From the NCBI GenBank assembly GCA_907163375.1, contig CAJQUW010014406.1, positions 248,001 to 312,000 on the forward strand: a DNA stretch of 64,000 nucleotides, read 5' to 3'. The DNA is from Prostheceraeus crozeri (Eukaryota > Platyhelminthes > Polycladida > Euryleptidae). Shown here in pieces: positions 1 to 9,055 of this stretch (its first letter is position 1; the number at the start of each line of letters is the position of its first letter). The position numbers and the translations under genes are program-made. The notes under the pieces are model-generated. The model searched no databases, was not told where the DNA came from, and saw nothing but the letters and a program-made list of their open reading frames with translations.

Positions 1-1
1 T

Positions 2-538
2 GTGCAGTCGGCGAGGTGGTTGAAGGATGAAGAGAAGAGGCATGTTTCGCAGCAGATGGCGCATGATTTGTTGGTAAATAAGTATGAGAGTTTGAAGAAA
101 GTGAAGGATGAAGTTGTGAAGGAGTTGGATGAGTTAAAAAAGAAGGAACTGAAGTCGAAGGAGGTGGCGGATGAAAACATTAGAATGAGGCGTTGTGTGA
201 CTGATTTGAAGAATAAGACGCGAGAGTTGGAAGAGAAGAATGATGAGTGTGAGAAGAGGGCGAGTGCTGCGGAGAGAAGAATGAGAGATGCAGAGGCGAA
301 GTTTGAGGAGATGATGAAGGAGATGAGTGTGTTGAGAGCGAGGAATGTTGAGTTGGAGAGGACTGTGGCTCGGCGGGGTGATGAGAGGCAGGCGTATGAG
401 AAGTTGGAGCGCATGAGGGATGAGTGGGAACGTGTGAATGAGGATCGTTTGTTTGAGTTTCACATCCCTATTCGGGATAATCATTTGGCCGGCGAAGTAT
501 TGGTAAATCAAAGCCTCGACGAAAGTATAGTATGTTAA
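2..538 (+). CDS. Coiled-coil protein, 5' end outside the window
   Basis: The frame is open from the window edge to a stop at 536-538 (178 residues visible), and its first codon here is GTG, so the real start is probably further left. Residues about 10-145 are almost entirely charged heptad-like sequence rich in Lys, Glu and Arg, typical of a long coiled coil. The last 30 residues (HIPIRDNHLAGEV...) are not. The DNA is unusually G- and GTG-rich compared with the genes that follow. A candidate intron (gtaagt...gcag, about 650-708) lies downstream, so the protein might continue. Whether this is a Polinton gene, another repeat or host sequence is unknown. Confidence 0.4.
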   Translation: MQSARWLKDEEKRHVSQQMAHDLLVNKYESLKKVKDEVVKELDELKKKELKSKEVADENIRMRRCVTDLKNKTRELEEKNDECEKRASAAERRMRDAEAKFEEMMKEMSVLRARNVELERTVARRGDERQAYEKLERMRDEWERVNEDRLFEFHIPIRDNHLAGEVLVNQSLDESIVC

Positions 539-735
539 AATGGTCATCCGAGCAAGAAGTGTCTGCATGCCAGCCTGAGAATGCGCGGTCACCTACATAA
601 ATTCTCGATTCGGAAACGCGCGAGACTGCCAAAGGATGACTAACTTGGTAAGTGAAAAAGTAAATAAGATAGTATATCCTATTCTAATACATATCATTTT
701 CATTGCAGATCTTTGCCCGCCTTCACCACCCCATC

Positions 736-885
736 ACGTCACTCCCGAGAACGAACCATCGGCTCTCTTAAGGGCCACCTAGGGGCAAGACATGATAGAA
801 CCTCCACGCGGTTTGCCCTGGGCAGTCTTTAGACTGGCGAATACTATCATTAAGTTGAATCTGCTATCAGTCAACTTGAACGTTG
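736..885 (+). repeat. 145-150 bp module, copy 1 of 3
   Basis: First copy of a module that recurs at 1,211 and 1,736 with only a few differences (common core CGAGAACGAACCATCGGCTC to ATCAGTCAACTTGAAC). It contains two small inverted repeats: GGGGCAA/TTGCCC, and AAGTTGA/TCAACTT around a 12-nt loop. It is followed by a TATA box (902-909) and the ORF at 941. Confidence 0.85.
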
Positions 886-901
886 CGTCGCGTTAGAGGG
901 G

Positions 902-909
902 TATATAAA
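902..909 (+). promoter_or_regulatory. TATA box ahead of the ORF at 941
   Basis: TATATAAA lies 32 bp upstream of the ATG at 941 and directly downstream of module copy 1. The spacing suits a short-leader transcript. Confidence 0.6.
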
Positions 910-940
910 CCACTGCCTCTCATTTCATTTCATTTCAATC

Positions 941-1207
941 ATGCAGACGCCGAACAGTCAAGTCAGCTCTCCTCGCGGACCACAGTTAAGGCCGCGAAAT
1001 TTATTTGAGGAGTTTGTCAGGCTAGAGGAGCAAGACAGAGTTTTTAATAATCTTGCTCGGATTGGCAATCCGATGACAGCAACTGCTGTCAATCCAACGG
1101 AATGGCGCTACATTCCAATTTTTAGTCATGTGCCAGTTAGTGTGGAAGTCGACAGTGCTACCAAAGAGAGAGTCAAAGACTCTCTCAGCAGAATTGGTAG
1201 GGTGTAA
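941..1207 (+). CDS. Small unknown protein, cassette 1
   Basis: An 88-residue frame starting at the first ATG after a TATA box and a CATTTCATTTCATTTCA leader. The protein is hydrophilic, begins MQTPNSQ, and has a Pro/Arg-rich first third and an acidic middle. It has no signal peptide, membrane segment or motif I recognise. The stop codon falls about 4 bp before module copy 2, so module, TATA box and ORF form a compact cassette. It is most likely a small Polinton-associated protein, but this rests on position and promoter rather than homology. Confidence 0.5.
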   Translation: MQTPNSQVSSPRGPQLRPRNLFEEFVRLEEQDRVFNNLARIGNPMTATAVNPTEWRYIPIFSHVPVSVEVDSATKERVKDSLSRIGRV

Positions 1208-1210
1208 GAT

Positions 1211-1361
1211 GACGTTACTCCCGAGAACGAACCATCGGCTCTCTTAAGGGCCACCATGGGGCAAGACATGATAGAACCTCCTCGCGGTTTGCCCTGGGCA
1301 GTCTTCGGACTGGCGAATACTATCATTAAGTTGAATCTGCTATCAGTCAACTTGAACATTA
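1211..1361 (+). repeat. 145-150 bp module, copy 2 of 3
   Basis: Second copy, nearly identical to copy 3. It begins right after the stop of the ORF at 941. A perfect Kozak context (GCCACCATGG) sits inside it at 1,251-1,259. Downstream is a 20-nt segment, GCAGTCGATTGCTATCCCTG, that reappears in the tandem repeat at 2.2-2.6 kb. Confidence 0.85.
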
Positions 1362-1393
1362 TGCAGTCGATTGCTATCCCTGAAGCATTCTGA
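1256..1393 (+). CDS. Possible micro-ORF inside module copy 2
   Basis: A 45-codon frame opens with an optimal Kozak ATG and begins MGQDMIEPPRGLPW. The same first 34 or so residues are encoded by module copy 3, where the tail differs, and copy 1 does not share the start. It may be a real short peptide with a shared head and variable tail, or a chance product of a conserved regulatory DNA element. No homology is recognised. Confidence 0.25.
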   Translation: MGQDMIEPPRGLPWAVFGLANTIIKLNLLSVNLNIMQSIAIPEAF

Positions 1394-1425
1394 TTCGCTG
1401 TTGAGCAATTCATTGTTGAAAACCC

Positions 1426-1433
1426 TATATAAG
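1426..1433 (+). promoter_or_regulatory. TATA box ahead of the ORF at 1474
   Basis: TATATAAG lies 41 bp upstream of the ATG at 1,474 and downstream of module copy 2, repeating the layout of the first cassette. Confidence 0.6.
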
Positions 1434-1473
1434 CTAGAAGATTGTAGCGCTTCTCATTCAATTTGAAGTCACG

Positions 1474-1728
1474 ATGGAAGCGACATCTGCCGACAACATT
1501 CCCGTCTTCACTGATGAAGACAACGGCATTCCAGAGTTCGTCATCCTCGACGAGTGGGATGAGGAGGATGAGAAGAAGGGGAAGATCAAGAGGATCGTTT
1601 GGGCGGATGGAGTGTGGACTCCAAATACCACTCGCATCCGAAAGGTGCCAGATGCACCACCACGGCTTAGGCGGTATAGGGTATACGACAACCTAAGCGT
1701 CATACCCATTGACTATTCCAGTCAATAG
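1474..1728 (+). CDS. Small acidic unknown protein, cassette 2
   Basis: An 84-residue frame from the first ATG after the TATA box. It begins MEATSADNIP; the first half is strongly acidic (DEWDEEDEKKGK) and the second half is basic with a PPRLRRYR stretch. No domain is recognised. The stop is about 8 bp before module copy 3, so the second cassette has the same order as the first: module, TATA box, small ORF, next module. The two cassette proteins are not clearly related in sequence. A role in the early expression programme of the Polinton is a guess from layout only. Confidence 0.5.
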   Translation: MEATSADNIPVFTDEDNGIPEFVILDEWDEEDEKKGKIKRIVWADGVWTPNTTRIRKVPDAPPRLRRYRVYDNLSVIPIDYSSQ

Positions 1729-1735
1729 TCAAATT

Positions 1736-1884
1736 CACGTCCCCGAGAACGAACCATCGGCTCTCTTAAGGGCCACCATGGGGCAAGACATGATAGAACC
1801 TCCTCGCGGTTTGCCCTGGACAGTCTTCGGACTGGCGAATACTATCATTAAGTTGAATCTGCTATCAGTCAACTTGAACGTTGC
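1736..1884 (+). repeat. 145-150 bp module, copy 3 of 3
   Basis: Third copy, starting just after the stop of the ORF at 1,474. Unlike the first two it is not followed by a TATA box and a clear ORF. About 335 bp of sequence with no recognised gene follow, up to 2,220. Confidence 0.85.
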
Positions 1885-1930
1885 AAATGAAGTTTGGTGT
1901 AATACTTCCTTTCGACGGGCGTTCCTGTAA
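1778..1930 (+). CDS. Possible micro-ORF inside module copy 3
   Basis: A 50-codon frame starting at a GCCACCATGG context. Its first 34 or so residues match the micro-ORF of copy 2 and its tail is unrelated. As with copy 2, coding and regulatory readings of this module cannot be told apart by eye. Confidence 0.25.
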   Translation: MGQDMIEPPRGLPWTVFGLANTIIKLNLLSVNLNVANEVWCNTSFRRAFL

Positions 1931-2220
1931 AGGGCGGCGGTGAAACCCGTAGCTATGTATACCGCAAGGGACATTCGGCAATGGTCAATCTTGTTAAACC
2001 TCTCTGCGTCATGTTTGCAAGTGATCGCCTCTGTCTCAACGTAGTATGCATTCGCGCCAGGGCGACATTTAGCCAACTGTCGAAGGTTGCCTAAAACTTT
2101 CCATTGCATACGTTATGAGAACCATGAGTTCTACCTGTCTCTATCAATGAGACGGATTGATGAATGGAATGAAATGGGAGGACACTCACGCGCCACACGC
2201 AACATAACACACTTCTCTCT

Positions 2221-2631
2221 TCCGTAGTCTAACAAGCTCTTTACACATGGATCGCAGTCGATTGCTATCCCTGTATCAGAAGTGTAAGCTATCTTAATTT
2301 ATTTGACACTATTTTATCTACCATCATCGTCCATATGAAATGTTTTAAGATTTACAAGTTAGACTAAGCGTGCTACTATTTCCAAATGAAAAAGTATACA
2401 TGGTTAAATCATCCACTTAAGCCCATCCGTAGTCTAACAAGCTCTTTACACATGGATCGCAGTCGATTGCTATCCCTGTATCAGAAGTGTAAGCTATCTT
2501 AATTTATTTGACACTATTTCATCTACCATTATCACCCATATGAAATGTTATAAGATTTACAAGTTAAACTAAGCGTGCTACTATTTCCAAATGAAAAAGT
2601 ATACATGGTTAAATTATTCACTAAAACCCCA
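2221..2631. repeat. Two tandem copies of a 205-bp unit
   Basis: Unit 1 (2,221-2,425) and unit 2 (2,426-2,631) both run from TCCGTAGTCTAACAAGC to the stretch around TATACATGGTTAAAT and differ at only a few sites. Both carry GCAGTCGATTGCTATCCCTG, also found at 1,363-1,382 after module copy 2. No gene is visible in the block. Confidence 0.85.
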
Positions 2632-2679
2632 TTCAAGTAAGTCAGTATGAAAGCAAAGATAATACGAAATAAACATTTA

Positions 2680-3117
2680 TTATGGCATGTATTTCAAAAG
2701 GTCTTCATCGTCAATATCGTCCCAGAGTCTGGCTTCACATAGATCACAAAAACAGTTGAGCTGCTTTAAACGTTCTTCTGCAGCGTCCCTCACTTTCTCA
2801 ATGTACGCCCACTCCGCCACGGTTCGCGGTTGGGAGTTAGGGGTGTACCACTCCCATATTTGATGTAAGTGCGACTTGCTGGTCATCTCCATCACCCCTT
2901 CGGCATCATATTGTAAATATTTCCACCGTATGCCTGCTAGGTCGGGCAACTCCTCTTCATCGTCCTTCAATAATGATAACTTTCGTATATTGTCGAGATT
3001 GTATGTCTTCTCCACCTTCGCCTTTCTTGGTGCATTTGGTGTAACGAGCACCTTTGCTGATGTACATGGAGAAGAGAACTCCAATGCGGTATTTGGTGTT
3101 GTTGGAGGACTTGTCAT
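2680..3117 (-). CDS. Unknown acidic protein with a CxxC motif
   Basis: A 145-residue frame transcribed away from the polymerase gene. The N-terminal 40 residues are Pro/Ser/Thr-rich, the centre holds an acidic KDDEEELPDL stretch, and the C-terminus has CFCDLCEARLWDD with a possible zinc-binding CxxC. There are no membrane segments. An AATAAA signal on the minus strand overlaps the region just past the stop (2,672-2,677). It shares a short divergent promoter interval with the polymerase gene. I do not recognise the family; it is probably an accessory gene of the Polinton. Confidence 0.55.
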   Translation of the reverse strand: MTSPPTTPNTALEFSSPCTSAKVLVTPNAPRKAKVEKTYNLDNIRKLSLLKDDEEELPDLAGIRWKYLQYDAEGVMEMTSKSHLHQIWEWYTPNSQPRTVAEWAYIEKVRDAAEERLKQLNCFCDLCEARLWDDIDDEDLLKYMP

Positions 3118-3204
3118 GTTGTCTTTGAAATGCTGACTTTGAATAATGATAACTTTAACATTTTTCTAATTCTTAAGTATACACAAGCAGCCATCAGAAT
3201 GAAC

Positions 3205-3345
3205 ATCCAATGAATGAAGAGAATGAAAGTATATAAGCAAAGTGACATTCAGGTCATTTCATTTAATCTGTGAATCATACAAGTGACGAACGCACGATCT
3301 CTCTCTTTGACTATTATTCTGTCTGATCATATTTCATTAAAATGG
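3205..3345 (+). promoter_or_regulatory. Polymerase promoter and leader (CCAAT, TATA, leader motif)
   Basis: CCAATGA (3,207-3,213) and TATATAAG (3,230-3,237) are followed about 42 bp later by GAATCATACAAGTGACGAAC, then a pyrimidine stretch and ATGgtaag at 3,342. The same order and spacing occur facing inward at the far end of the element (23,690-23,830, minus strand). The ATG is immediately followed by a donor-like site, so the polymerase transcript probably begins with short spliced leader exons. Confidence 0.65.
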
Positions 3346-3497
3346 TAAGTTAAAGATTTCCTCTCTCATCTCCCTCAAACGTGTGACTAATAGCATCTTC
3401 CTCAATTTCAGGCATCAACTTCATCACCAACGCCCTCTCTTCTCGAGGAAAGTTTAGAGTTATTGAGTCAAGGTAGGTTGTAACACTACACTGAGGC

Positions 3498-6400
3498 TTG
3501 AACAGAGATGAAAGAATTATTTCTCTTTCAGGTGATGTGAGTTCCAGCTCAGGACTCTCGCGACAAGGCAACGAGTGGGAATGTGCCGACTGCGGACATA
3601 TGTTTACAAGGAAGCACAGTCTCCTTCGACACATCAAACAACGTGTGTGTCAACGCAAAGCGGCGTCAATCTCCGGAGGTGAAGTTGATTCTGACGATGA
3701 CATCTCCTTTCCTTGCGATTTGTGCCCTCTTTCTTTTGATAGTCACTTTCAGCGATCTTCGCACAGACTTCAACACACGCATGCAAATGATCACTACACC
3801 AACGGTACCTCTACCATCTCCCTCATTAATGTTTCACATAATAATTTAGTACGCGACTACTGCATGGAGTCCAATACTCAAATTGTAGATTTTCCTGAGT
3901 GGCTCCTTCAAAATTCTAACATTATCGAAGCGCTCTTCAATAATTTAGACAATTTTAGAATGAAGGCGCTCATCTACCTTAAACTAAAATATATTAAAAT
4001 AGATTTTCAAACGGGTCAAGTGACGGAGAGAATACAGTTTCATGTTCCTTCCTCTTCCGCAACCGAAGTTGTAGACTGCGAGTCTTGGCTAAATTTTCAC
4101 ATTCAATGTTTAAAATCAAATGTAGATAAATTCAATCAACGCGACAGCGCTCTCATTTTTGATGGTGTGGACTCAGCCATATTCAAAATTTCCCTATTAG
4201 AAAGTCATGCAGCTCGAGGCACATTTAAACTACCAAAAACGTTGTATAATAAGAAAGCTGTCATCAATGTTGATTGTAAATCACAGTGTTTCAAATATGC
4301 AGTCCTATCCATCCTTCACTATAATGATATCAACGCGCATCGAGATCGCACCTATAGCTATAGACAGTGGGAGGATGAACTAGACTTTGAAGGTTGTGAT
4401 AGTAACAACATGAAAATCAAAGATGTAGAAACGTTCGAAAAACATAATAAGATTAAAATTGTCGTTCACGTGTGGGAGAAGGGGTTGAAGGGTGCCCGCT
4501 ATAATTCACGTTCAACTTGTTATGAACGTGTAGTCAACCTCTTATTAGTAAAACAAGATGATAGCGAGGAATGGCACTACTGTGGTATTCCCAAAATCTC
4601 TCGCTTGTACACTCACTTGGGGCACTCTAAAAGAGGTGAACATTTTGTATGCGACCGCTGCATCCGCTCCTTTTGGAGTAAAGATAAATTTGAAACTCAC
4701 TATGAATGGTGCAAGCGAGGTAAATTACAAATGGAACGCATGCCCAAAGATAAAATATTTTCACATAGGGATAATGGTGACGAATTAAGTCCCCTGCGTG
4801 TCATTTACGCAGACATAGAATGCTACATTGATAATATCATCCACAAGCCAGCAGCCATATCCTGCTATGAAGTATGGCATGACCACTTTAGGAATAGACA
4901 AAACAAAATGCATACTTGGCAAGGTGAAGATTGCATTTCAAAATTTCTAGAATTTCTCGATAAAGCTGCTAAATTTCAACAATCATATGATTCCCAATTG
5001 CAGCGTAAGTCACTACATATGTCAGATGAAGACAAACAAAAATTTGAAAGTTGCACATCCTGTCCTAAATGTCATAAAACGTTTGATGACGATAAAATTA
5101 AGAAAGTGCGTGATCATGATCACATCACTGGTAAATTTAGAAACGCACTCTGCTCCAAATGTAACTTTTCACTTAGGTTGAGACGTCGTGTACTACCCGT
5201 CATTTTTCATAACTTTAAGGGCTATGACAGTCATATGCTCATAAATGGAGGGTTGAGCCAGATGAAATCGTGGCAGTTTAATGTAATAGCACAAACGAGA
5301 GAAAAATTCATGGCAATGACAGCAAAAGTACCAGTAGATAAAACTAAAGAAAATAAGACAGTCTTCTTCGAAATAAAATTTTTAGATTCATTTCAATTCA
5401 TGTCAGCGTCACTAGCTTCTCTCGTTCGTAATCTCAAGTTTCTTCCCCATAGTCAAACTTTGAAGAAACACTATCCAAACTTAACGGATGAAATAATCAC
5501 TCGCAAAGGAGTCTTTCCTTATGCGTATTTTAGCTCAATGTCTAAACTAAATGAAACAACCCTTCCTTCCATTGACAAATTCAAAAACGATTTGACGGGT
5601 GAAGATTGTCCAGTAGAGGACTATGAACATGCTCAAGAGGCATGGTTAAAATTTGATTGTAAAACGTTTGGCGATTATATGATCGCTTACTTAGAATTAG
5701 ATGTCATTTTGCTGGCTGATGTCTTTCAGGAGTTTCGACGAGTGGCATTAGAAGAAGACAAATTAGATCCTGTCCACTTTGTCAGTCTACCAGCCATGTC
5801 CTTTAAATCAGCCTTTAAAATGACTGGTGAGACCATTCATCTCTTACAAGACCCGGAGATGTATAATATATTTAAGCGCGGAATACGCGGTGGTCTCACA
5901 TTTGTAAATAAACATCATATAAAATCTGAAACAGTAGGTGATGATCATATCCACCTAAAGTACTATGACCAAAATAATTTATATGGCAGTTCACTGTCTA
6001 AACCACTACCTCATTCCGAGTTTAGTTGGTTAAACCAAAATGAGCTTGAGTATTACTCCAACCCTTCAAACATACTGAAGATTCCAGATGAAGGTGATTG
6101 GGGATATTATTTTGAAGTGGATTTGATTTATCCAAATAGTATTAAAAATAAAACTGCTGATTTCCCACTTGCACCTGAATCTGGCGAAGTGACTGAAGAT
6201 ATGTTTTCACCATTCATGTCACAATTTCATAATACCTTAACAGAGTGTGGACAGCCAAGGTACAAACCATGCCGCAAACTTTTACTCACCCAATATGATA
6301 AGAAAAATTATCTCGTACACTTCTGCATATTAAAATTCTATTTAGAAATGGGCATGCTTCTAAAGTCAGTTCACCGCATTATCAAATTTAGACAGAAAGC

Positions 6401-7271
6401 CTTCCTCAAACCCTACATAGATAGTAACAGTCAAAAACGTGCACTCGCCCAAAATAATTTTGAAAAGGATTTTTATAAATATAAGAATAACAGTCTATTC
6501 GGAAAGACCATGGATGATGTTAGAAAACGTATGAATTACAAACTAGTCGTTGATGAACAAAAATATCACAAATTGACCTCATCACCTCTTTTCATTGATA
6601 GAGACATCATCGATGAGGATCTTGTAGGTGTTAAAATGATTAAATCAGAAGTTGAGTTGTGCAAACCCATCTATATTGGGCAAGCCGTTTTAGATTATTC
6701 CAAGCTTGAAATGTATCAACTCTTCTACAAAATATTAAAACCATGCCCTCTCGTAAAAGAGGTTCGCTTGCTGGGTGGTGATACAGATAGTTTCTTTTTA
6801 GGAATTACCACTCAAAAAGATTTAAATTTTAATGAAGTAGGCAAGTCATTAGAAAAATATTTCGACACATCTAACTACAATCCCACTCATCCACTCTATT
6901 CCATACAGAATAAAGCCAAACTTGGTTGTTTTAAGGATGAAACAGCAGGAAAGGAAATTGATGAAATGATTCTCCTCCGTCCTAAAATGTATTCCATGAA
7001 ACTAAAAGAATGTGCAGATAGTATTAAGCGTGCTAAAGGTATATCAAAATCCATTGTTCATAAAATGAAACATCGGTCCTATAAGAAGGCCTATAAAAAT
7101 AAAACTATAACGTTTGTCAATATGACAATCTTAAAATCTCAAGTTCATACTGTGAAAACGTACACATTTAAGAAACGAGCACTTTCAGCATGGGAGGATA
7201 AGAGGTGTTGGATAGGACATAACACATCTCTTCCACATGGACATCCTGACACAAACATACCTCCACCCTAA
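3498..7271 (+). CDS. Protein-primed family B DNA polymerase of the Polinton
   Basis: This enzyme replicates the element from a protein primer. The open frame is 1,257 codons. In order it has two C2H2-like zinc fingers (about residues 29-51 and 73-95), a Polinton-type N-terminal domain (about 120-300), ExoI (YADIE, about 437), and a zinc/HNH-like insert (CPKC...VRDHDHITG...CSKCN, about 521-556). Then come ExoII (HNFKGYD, about 570), ExoIII (YLELDVILLAD, about 730), PolA (YYDQNNLYG, about 823), PolB (KNNSLFGKT, about 996) and PolC (GGDTDSFF, about 1,093). The frame opens upstream of any in-frame ATG, and its leader holds candidate short introns, so the true start is probably in a small spliced leader. 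It converges on the minus-strand gene at 7,496. Confidence 0.95.
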   Translation: MNRDERIISLSGDVSSSSGLSRQGNEWECADCGHMFTRKHSLLRHIKQRVCQRKAASISGGEVDSDDDISFPCDLCPLSFDSHFQRSSHRLQHTHANDHYTNGTSTISLINVSHNNLVRDYCMESNTQIVDFPEWLLQNSNIIEALFNNLDNFRMKALIYLKLKYIKIDFQTGQVTERIQFHVPSSSATEVVDCESWLNFHIQCLKSNVDKFNQRDSALIFDGVDSAIFKISLLESHAARGTFKLPKTLYNKKAVINVDCKSQCFKYAVLSILHYNDINAHRDRTYSYRQWEDELDFEGCDSNNMKIKDVETFEKHNKIKIVVHVWEKGLKGARYNSRSTCYERVVNLLLVKQDDSEEWHYCGIPKISRLYTHLGHSKRGEHFVCDRCIRSFWSKDKFETHYEWCKRGKLQMERMPKDKIFSHRDNGDELSPLRVIYADIECYIDNIIHKPAAISCYEVWHDHFRNRQNKMHTWQGEDCISKFLEFLDKAAKFQQSYDSQLQRKSLHMSDEDKQKFESCTSCPKCHKTFDDDKIKKVRDHDHITGKFRNALCSKCNFSLRLRRRVLPVIFHNFKGYDSHMLINGGLSQMKSWQFNVIAQTREKFMAMTAKVPVDKTKENKTVFFEIKFLDSFQFMSASLASLVRNLKFLPHSQTLKKHYPNLTDEIITRKGVFPYAYFSSMSKLNETTLPSIDKFKNDLTGEDCPVEDYEHAQEAWLKFDCKTFGDYMIAYLELDVILLADVFQEFRRVALEEDKLDPVHFVSLPAMSFKSAFKMTGETIHLLQDPEMYNIFKRGIRGGLTFVNKHHIKSETVGDDHIHLKYYDQNNLYGSSLSKPLPHSEFSWLNQNELEYYSNPSNILKIPDEGDWGYYFEVDLIYPNSIKNKTADFPLAPESGEVTEDMFSPFMSQFHNTLTECGQPRYKPCRKLLLTQYDKKNYLVHFCILKFYLEMGMLLKSVHRIIKFRQKAFLKPYIDSNSQKRALAQNNFEKDFYKYKNNSLFGKTMDDVRKRMNYKLVVDEQKYHKLTSSPLFIDRDIIDEDLVGVKMIKSEVELCKPIYIGQAVLDYSKLEMYQLFYKILKPCPLVKEVRLLGGDTDSFFLGITTQKDLNFNEVGKSLEKYFDTSNYNPTHPLYSIQNKAKLGCFKDETAGKEIDEMILLRPKMYSMKLKECADSIKRAKGISKSIVHKMKHRSYKKAYKNKTITFVNMTILKSQVHTVKTYTFKKRALSAWEDKRCWIGHNTSLPHGHPDTNIPPP

Positions 7272-7495
7272 AGAATAAAACTCACGCTACCACATTCAGG
7301 AGATGTATTGACATAATCAACTTTAACTCAGTATTTTGATGTTGCTTTTTGTAGATATACATGGTTGTTTTATGTATCGCATGAGATCGTTTCTTCCTTG
7401 TGAATATATGCCTACAGTCAGCCCATTCCCCCTATATCTGTGAAAAGACTTTTTCATATACATATTTTTATTTCAATAAACATATCACAATGACT

Positions 7496-9046
7496 TCACT
7501 TTGTTTTCCGAAACACTAAAGTTACGAGGGATTTAGTATCTTTCACGTGGATGCACTCTTGTAAACCATTGGTAATTTTGATAGCAATAGAGGGTATAGT
7601 TTGTTTGATGACGGGATGATAGAAAATAGATTCAAACATCTTCTCGACTATTCCATATGAAGCGTCTTTATCATGAATGAAATCGCGTAAAATGTATTCT
7701 TTTTTCTCACCAACAGAAATAGGTAGAATCAAATCACTTTGAATGTAAAGGTGCTGTTCATGTTTATCAAGTGTCATTGGTGTTTCTATACCAATCGTAT
7801 GCGCAGCAGCAAACACAGTTTGTAGCATTGAAAAACCAAAGAGTTTTTTCAAATTTTTACTCAATTGACATTGAATGTCATCACCCAGTCTCAGAACAAC
7901 GCGTTGATTTTCAATTGAAAACGAAATGTGGTGTGTCTTTACATCATATTTACTTTTCATCACATGCTTCAACTTCTGTTGTATATAAGGATTTACTACA
8001 TGAATGAAGCTTTCAACTGTATGATATAGACGCGGCATTATATTGATAGCAACTTTAGATTCTTCATAAGACTGGTAAATTTTCTTGATGCGATCACCAT
8101 AGATGTCCACCCACCATTCATCATTAACTGAATCAGCTTTAGTGTGATATTCATGAGAAGCATACACCACACCGCTTCCAATAATAGGTGTATAATGTCT
8201 TACAAAATGACGCGAGGTTGGAGAGAAATAAACTGTAAGTTTGTCATTATATTTCTGAATAACCAACTTATTTTTGTCCGCCATAATTTTTTCTCCATAC
8301 TTCTTACCCACAGTCTCATTCCATCGTTTTACTAACTCAATAAGTGATAAAGGTTGAACACCACGCTTTTTCAAAATGATGCGTTCTTCGCATTCTACAA
8401 CATCTTCATCAAATATTTTAAATCTATAATGAAATTTGTTGATTCGATTTGAATAAACTTTTTTAACATTTGCAGTAGCAATTGACGTTAGATGTAGTCC
8501 ATGACCAAAACCAAGATGTGGATAGAATTCACTATCCAACCTCAGCGTAAGACCTTTAGTAAAAGAATGAAAGCGGAGGAACTGTCTCCCACTCCAACGA
8601 TAGATAGTAAACTCATAAGCTTTCTGATTTTTATTCTTCATGATGGAAGTATTACCACTGTTGAATGCCTTAATAATTTTCTCATTCCCAAATGGTTCAT
8701 AAGAATCTGATTTTATCTGAATCCATTCATAGTTCCACTTTCCATCTGATGTTAAATTGTATGGGAACTGAAATGCATTATTCATCGTTATTCCATCATG
8801 GGTGCGAGGAGTCAATATCATTTCTTCCAAATCATTCACATTCTGAATATTGCTATCATAGCAAATACTAGAAACGCCAACCTCCCATTCACCTTCTAAA
8901 TGCAGTGGCCGATTTAATTCTACTCGATAGTCTGATGGTTTATTTTTGGGAAATTTATTCATAGAAGCATTACTGGGCAAGTAGATTAGAAACGAGTCCT
9001 TATTTTCACTTTCCATATTATTCACATTGGAAAAATATATTAGCAT
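7496..9046 (-). CDS. Conserved large Polinton protein, paralogue 1
   Basis: A 516-residue protein. Near the N-terminus it has the pattern LPSNAS...Y.VEL..PL.L.G.WEVG, a hallmark of a conserved, poorly characterised protein of Polintons and adintoviruses. The C-terminal part (HLYIQSDLILP... TLVFRK) matches the family's other conserved end. It is rich in beta-strand-like sequence with no membrane segment. It sits 9 bp downstream of a shorter relative (9,056-10,336) on the same strand, so the pair looks like a duplication. A virion structural role (penton, minor capsid or spike) is plausible from its company but is inference. Confidence 0.7.
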   Translation of the reverse strand: MLIYFSNVNNMESENKDSFLIYLPSNASMNKFPKNKPSDYRVELNRPLHLEGEWEVGVSSICYDSNIQNVNDLEEMILTPRTHDGITMNNAFQFPYNLTSDGKWNYEWIQIKSDSYEPFGNEKIIKAFNSGNTSIMKNKNQKAYEFTIYRWSGRQFLRFHSFTKGLTLRLDSEFYPHLGFGHGLHLTSIATANVKKVYSNRINKFHYRFKIFDEDVVECEERIILKKRGVQPLSLIELVKRWNETVGKKYGEKIMADKNKLVIQKYNDKLTVYFSPTSRHFVRHYTPIIGSGVVYASHEYHTKADSVNDEWWVDIYGDRIKKIYQSYEESKVAINIMPRLYHTVESFIHVVNPYIQQKLKHVMKSKYDVKTHHISFSIENQRVVLRLGDDIQCQLSKNLKKLFGFSMLQTVFAAAHTIGIETPMTLDKHEQHLYIQSDLILPISVGEKKEYILRDFIHDKDASYGIVEKMFESIFYHPVIKQTIPSIAIKITNGLQECIHVKDTKSLVTLVFRKTK

Positions 9047-9055
9047 ACGTTTGCA

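Noticed and set aside
1126-1461. Minus-strand open frame across module copy 2 (and its twin at 1,735-2,109)
   Set aside because: Both simply read through the repeated module on the opposite strand. No start context, promoter or recognised protein supports them.
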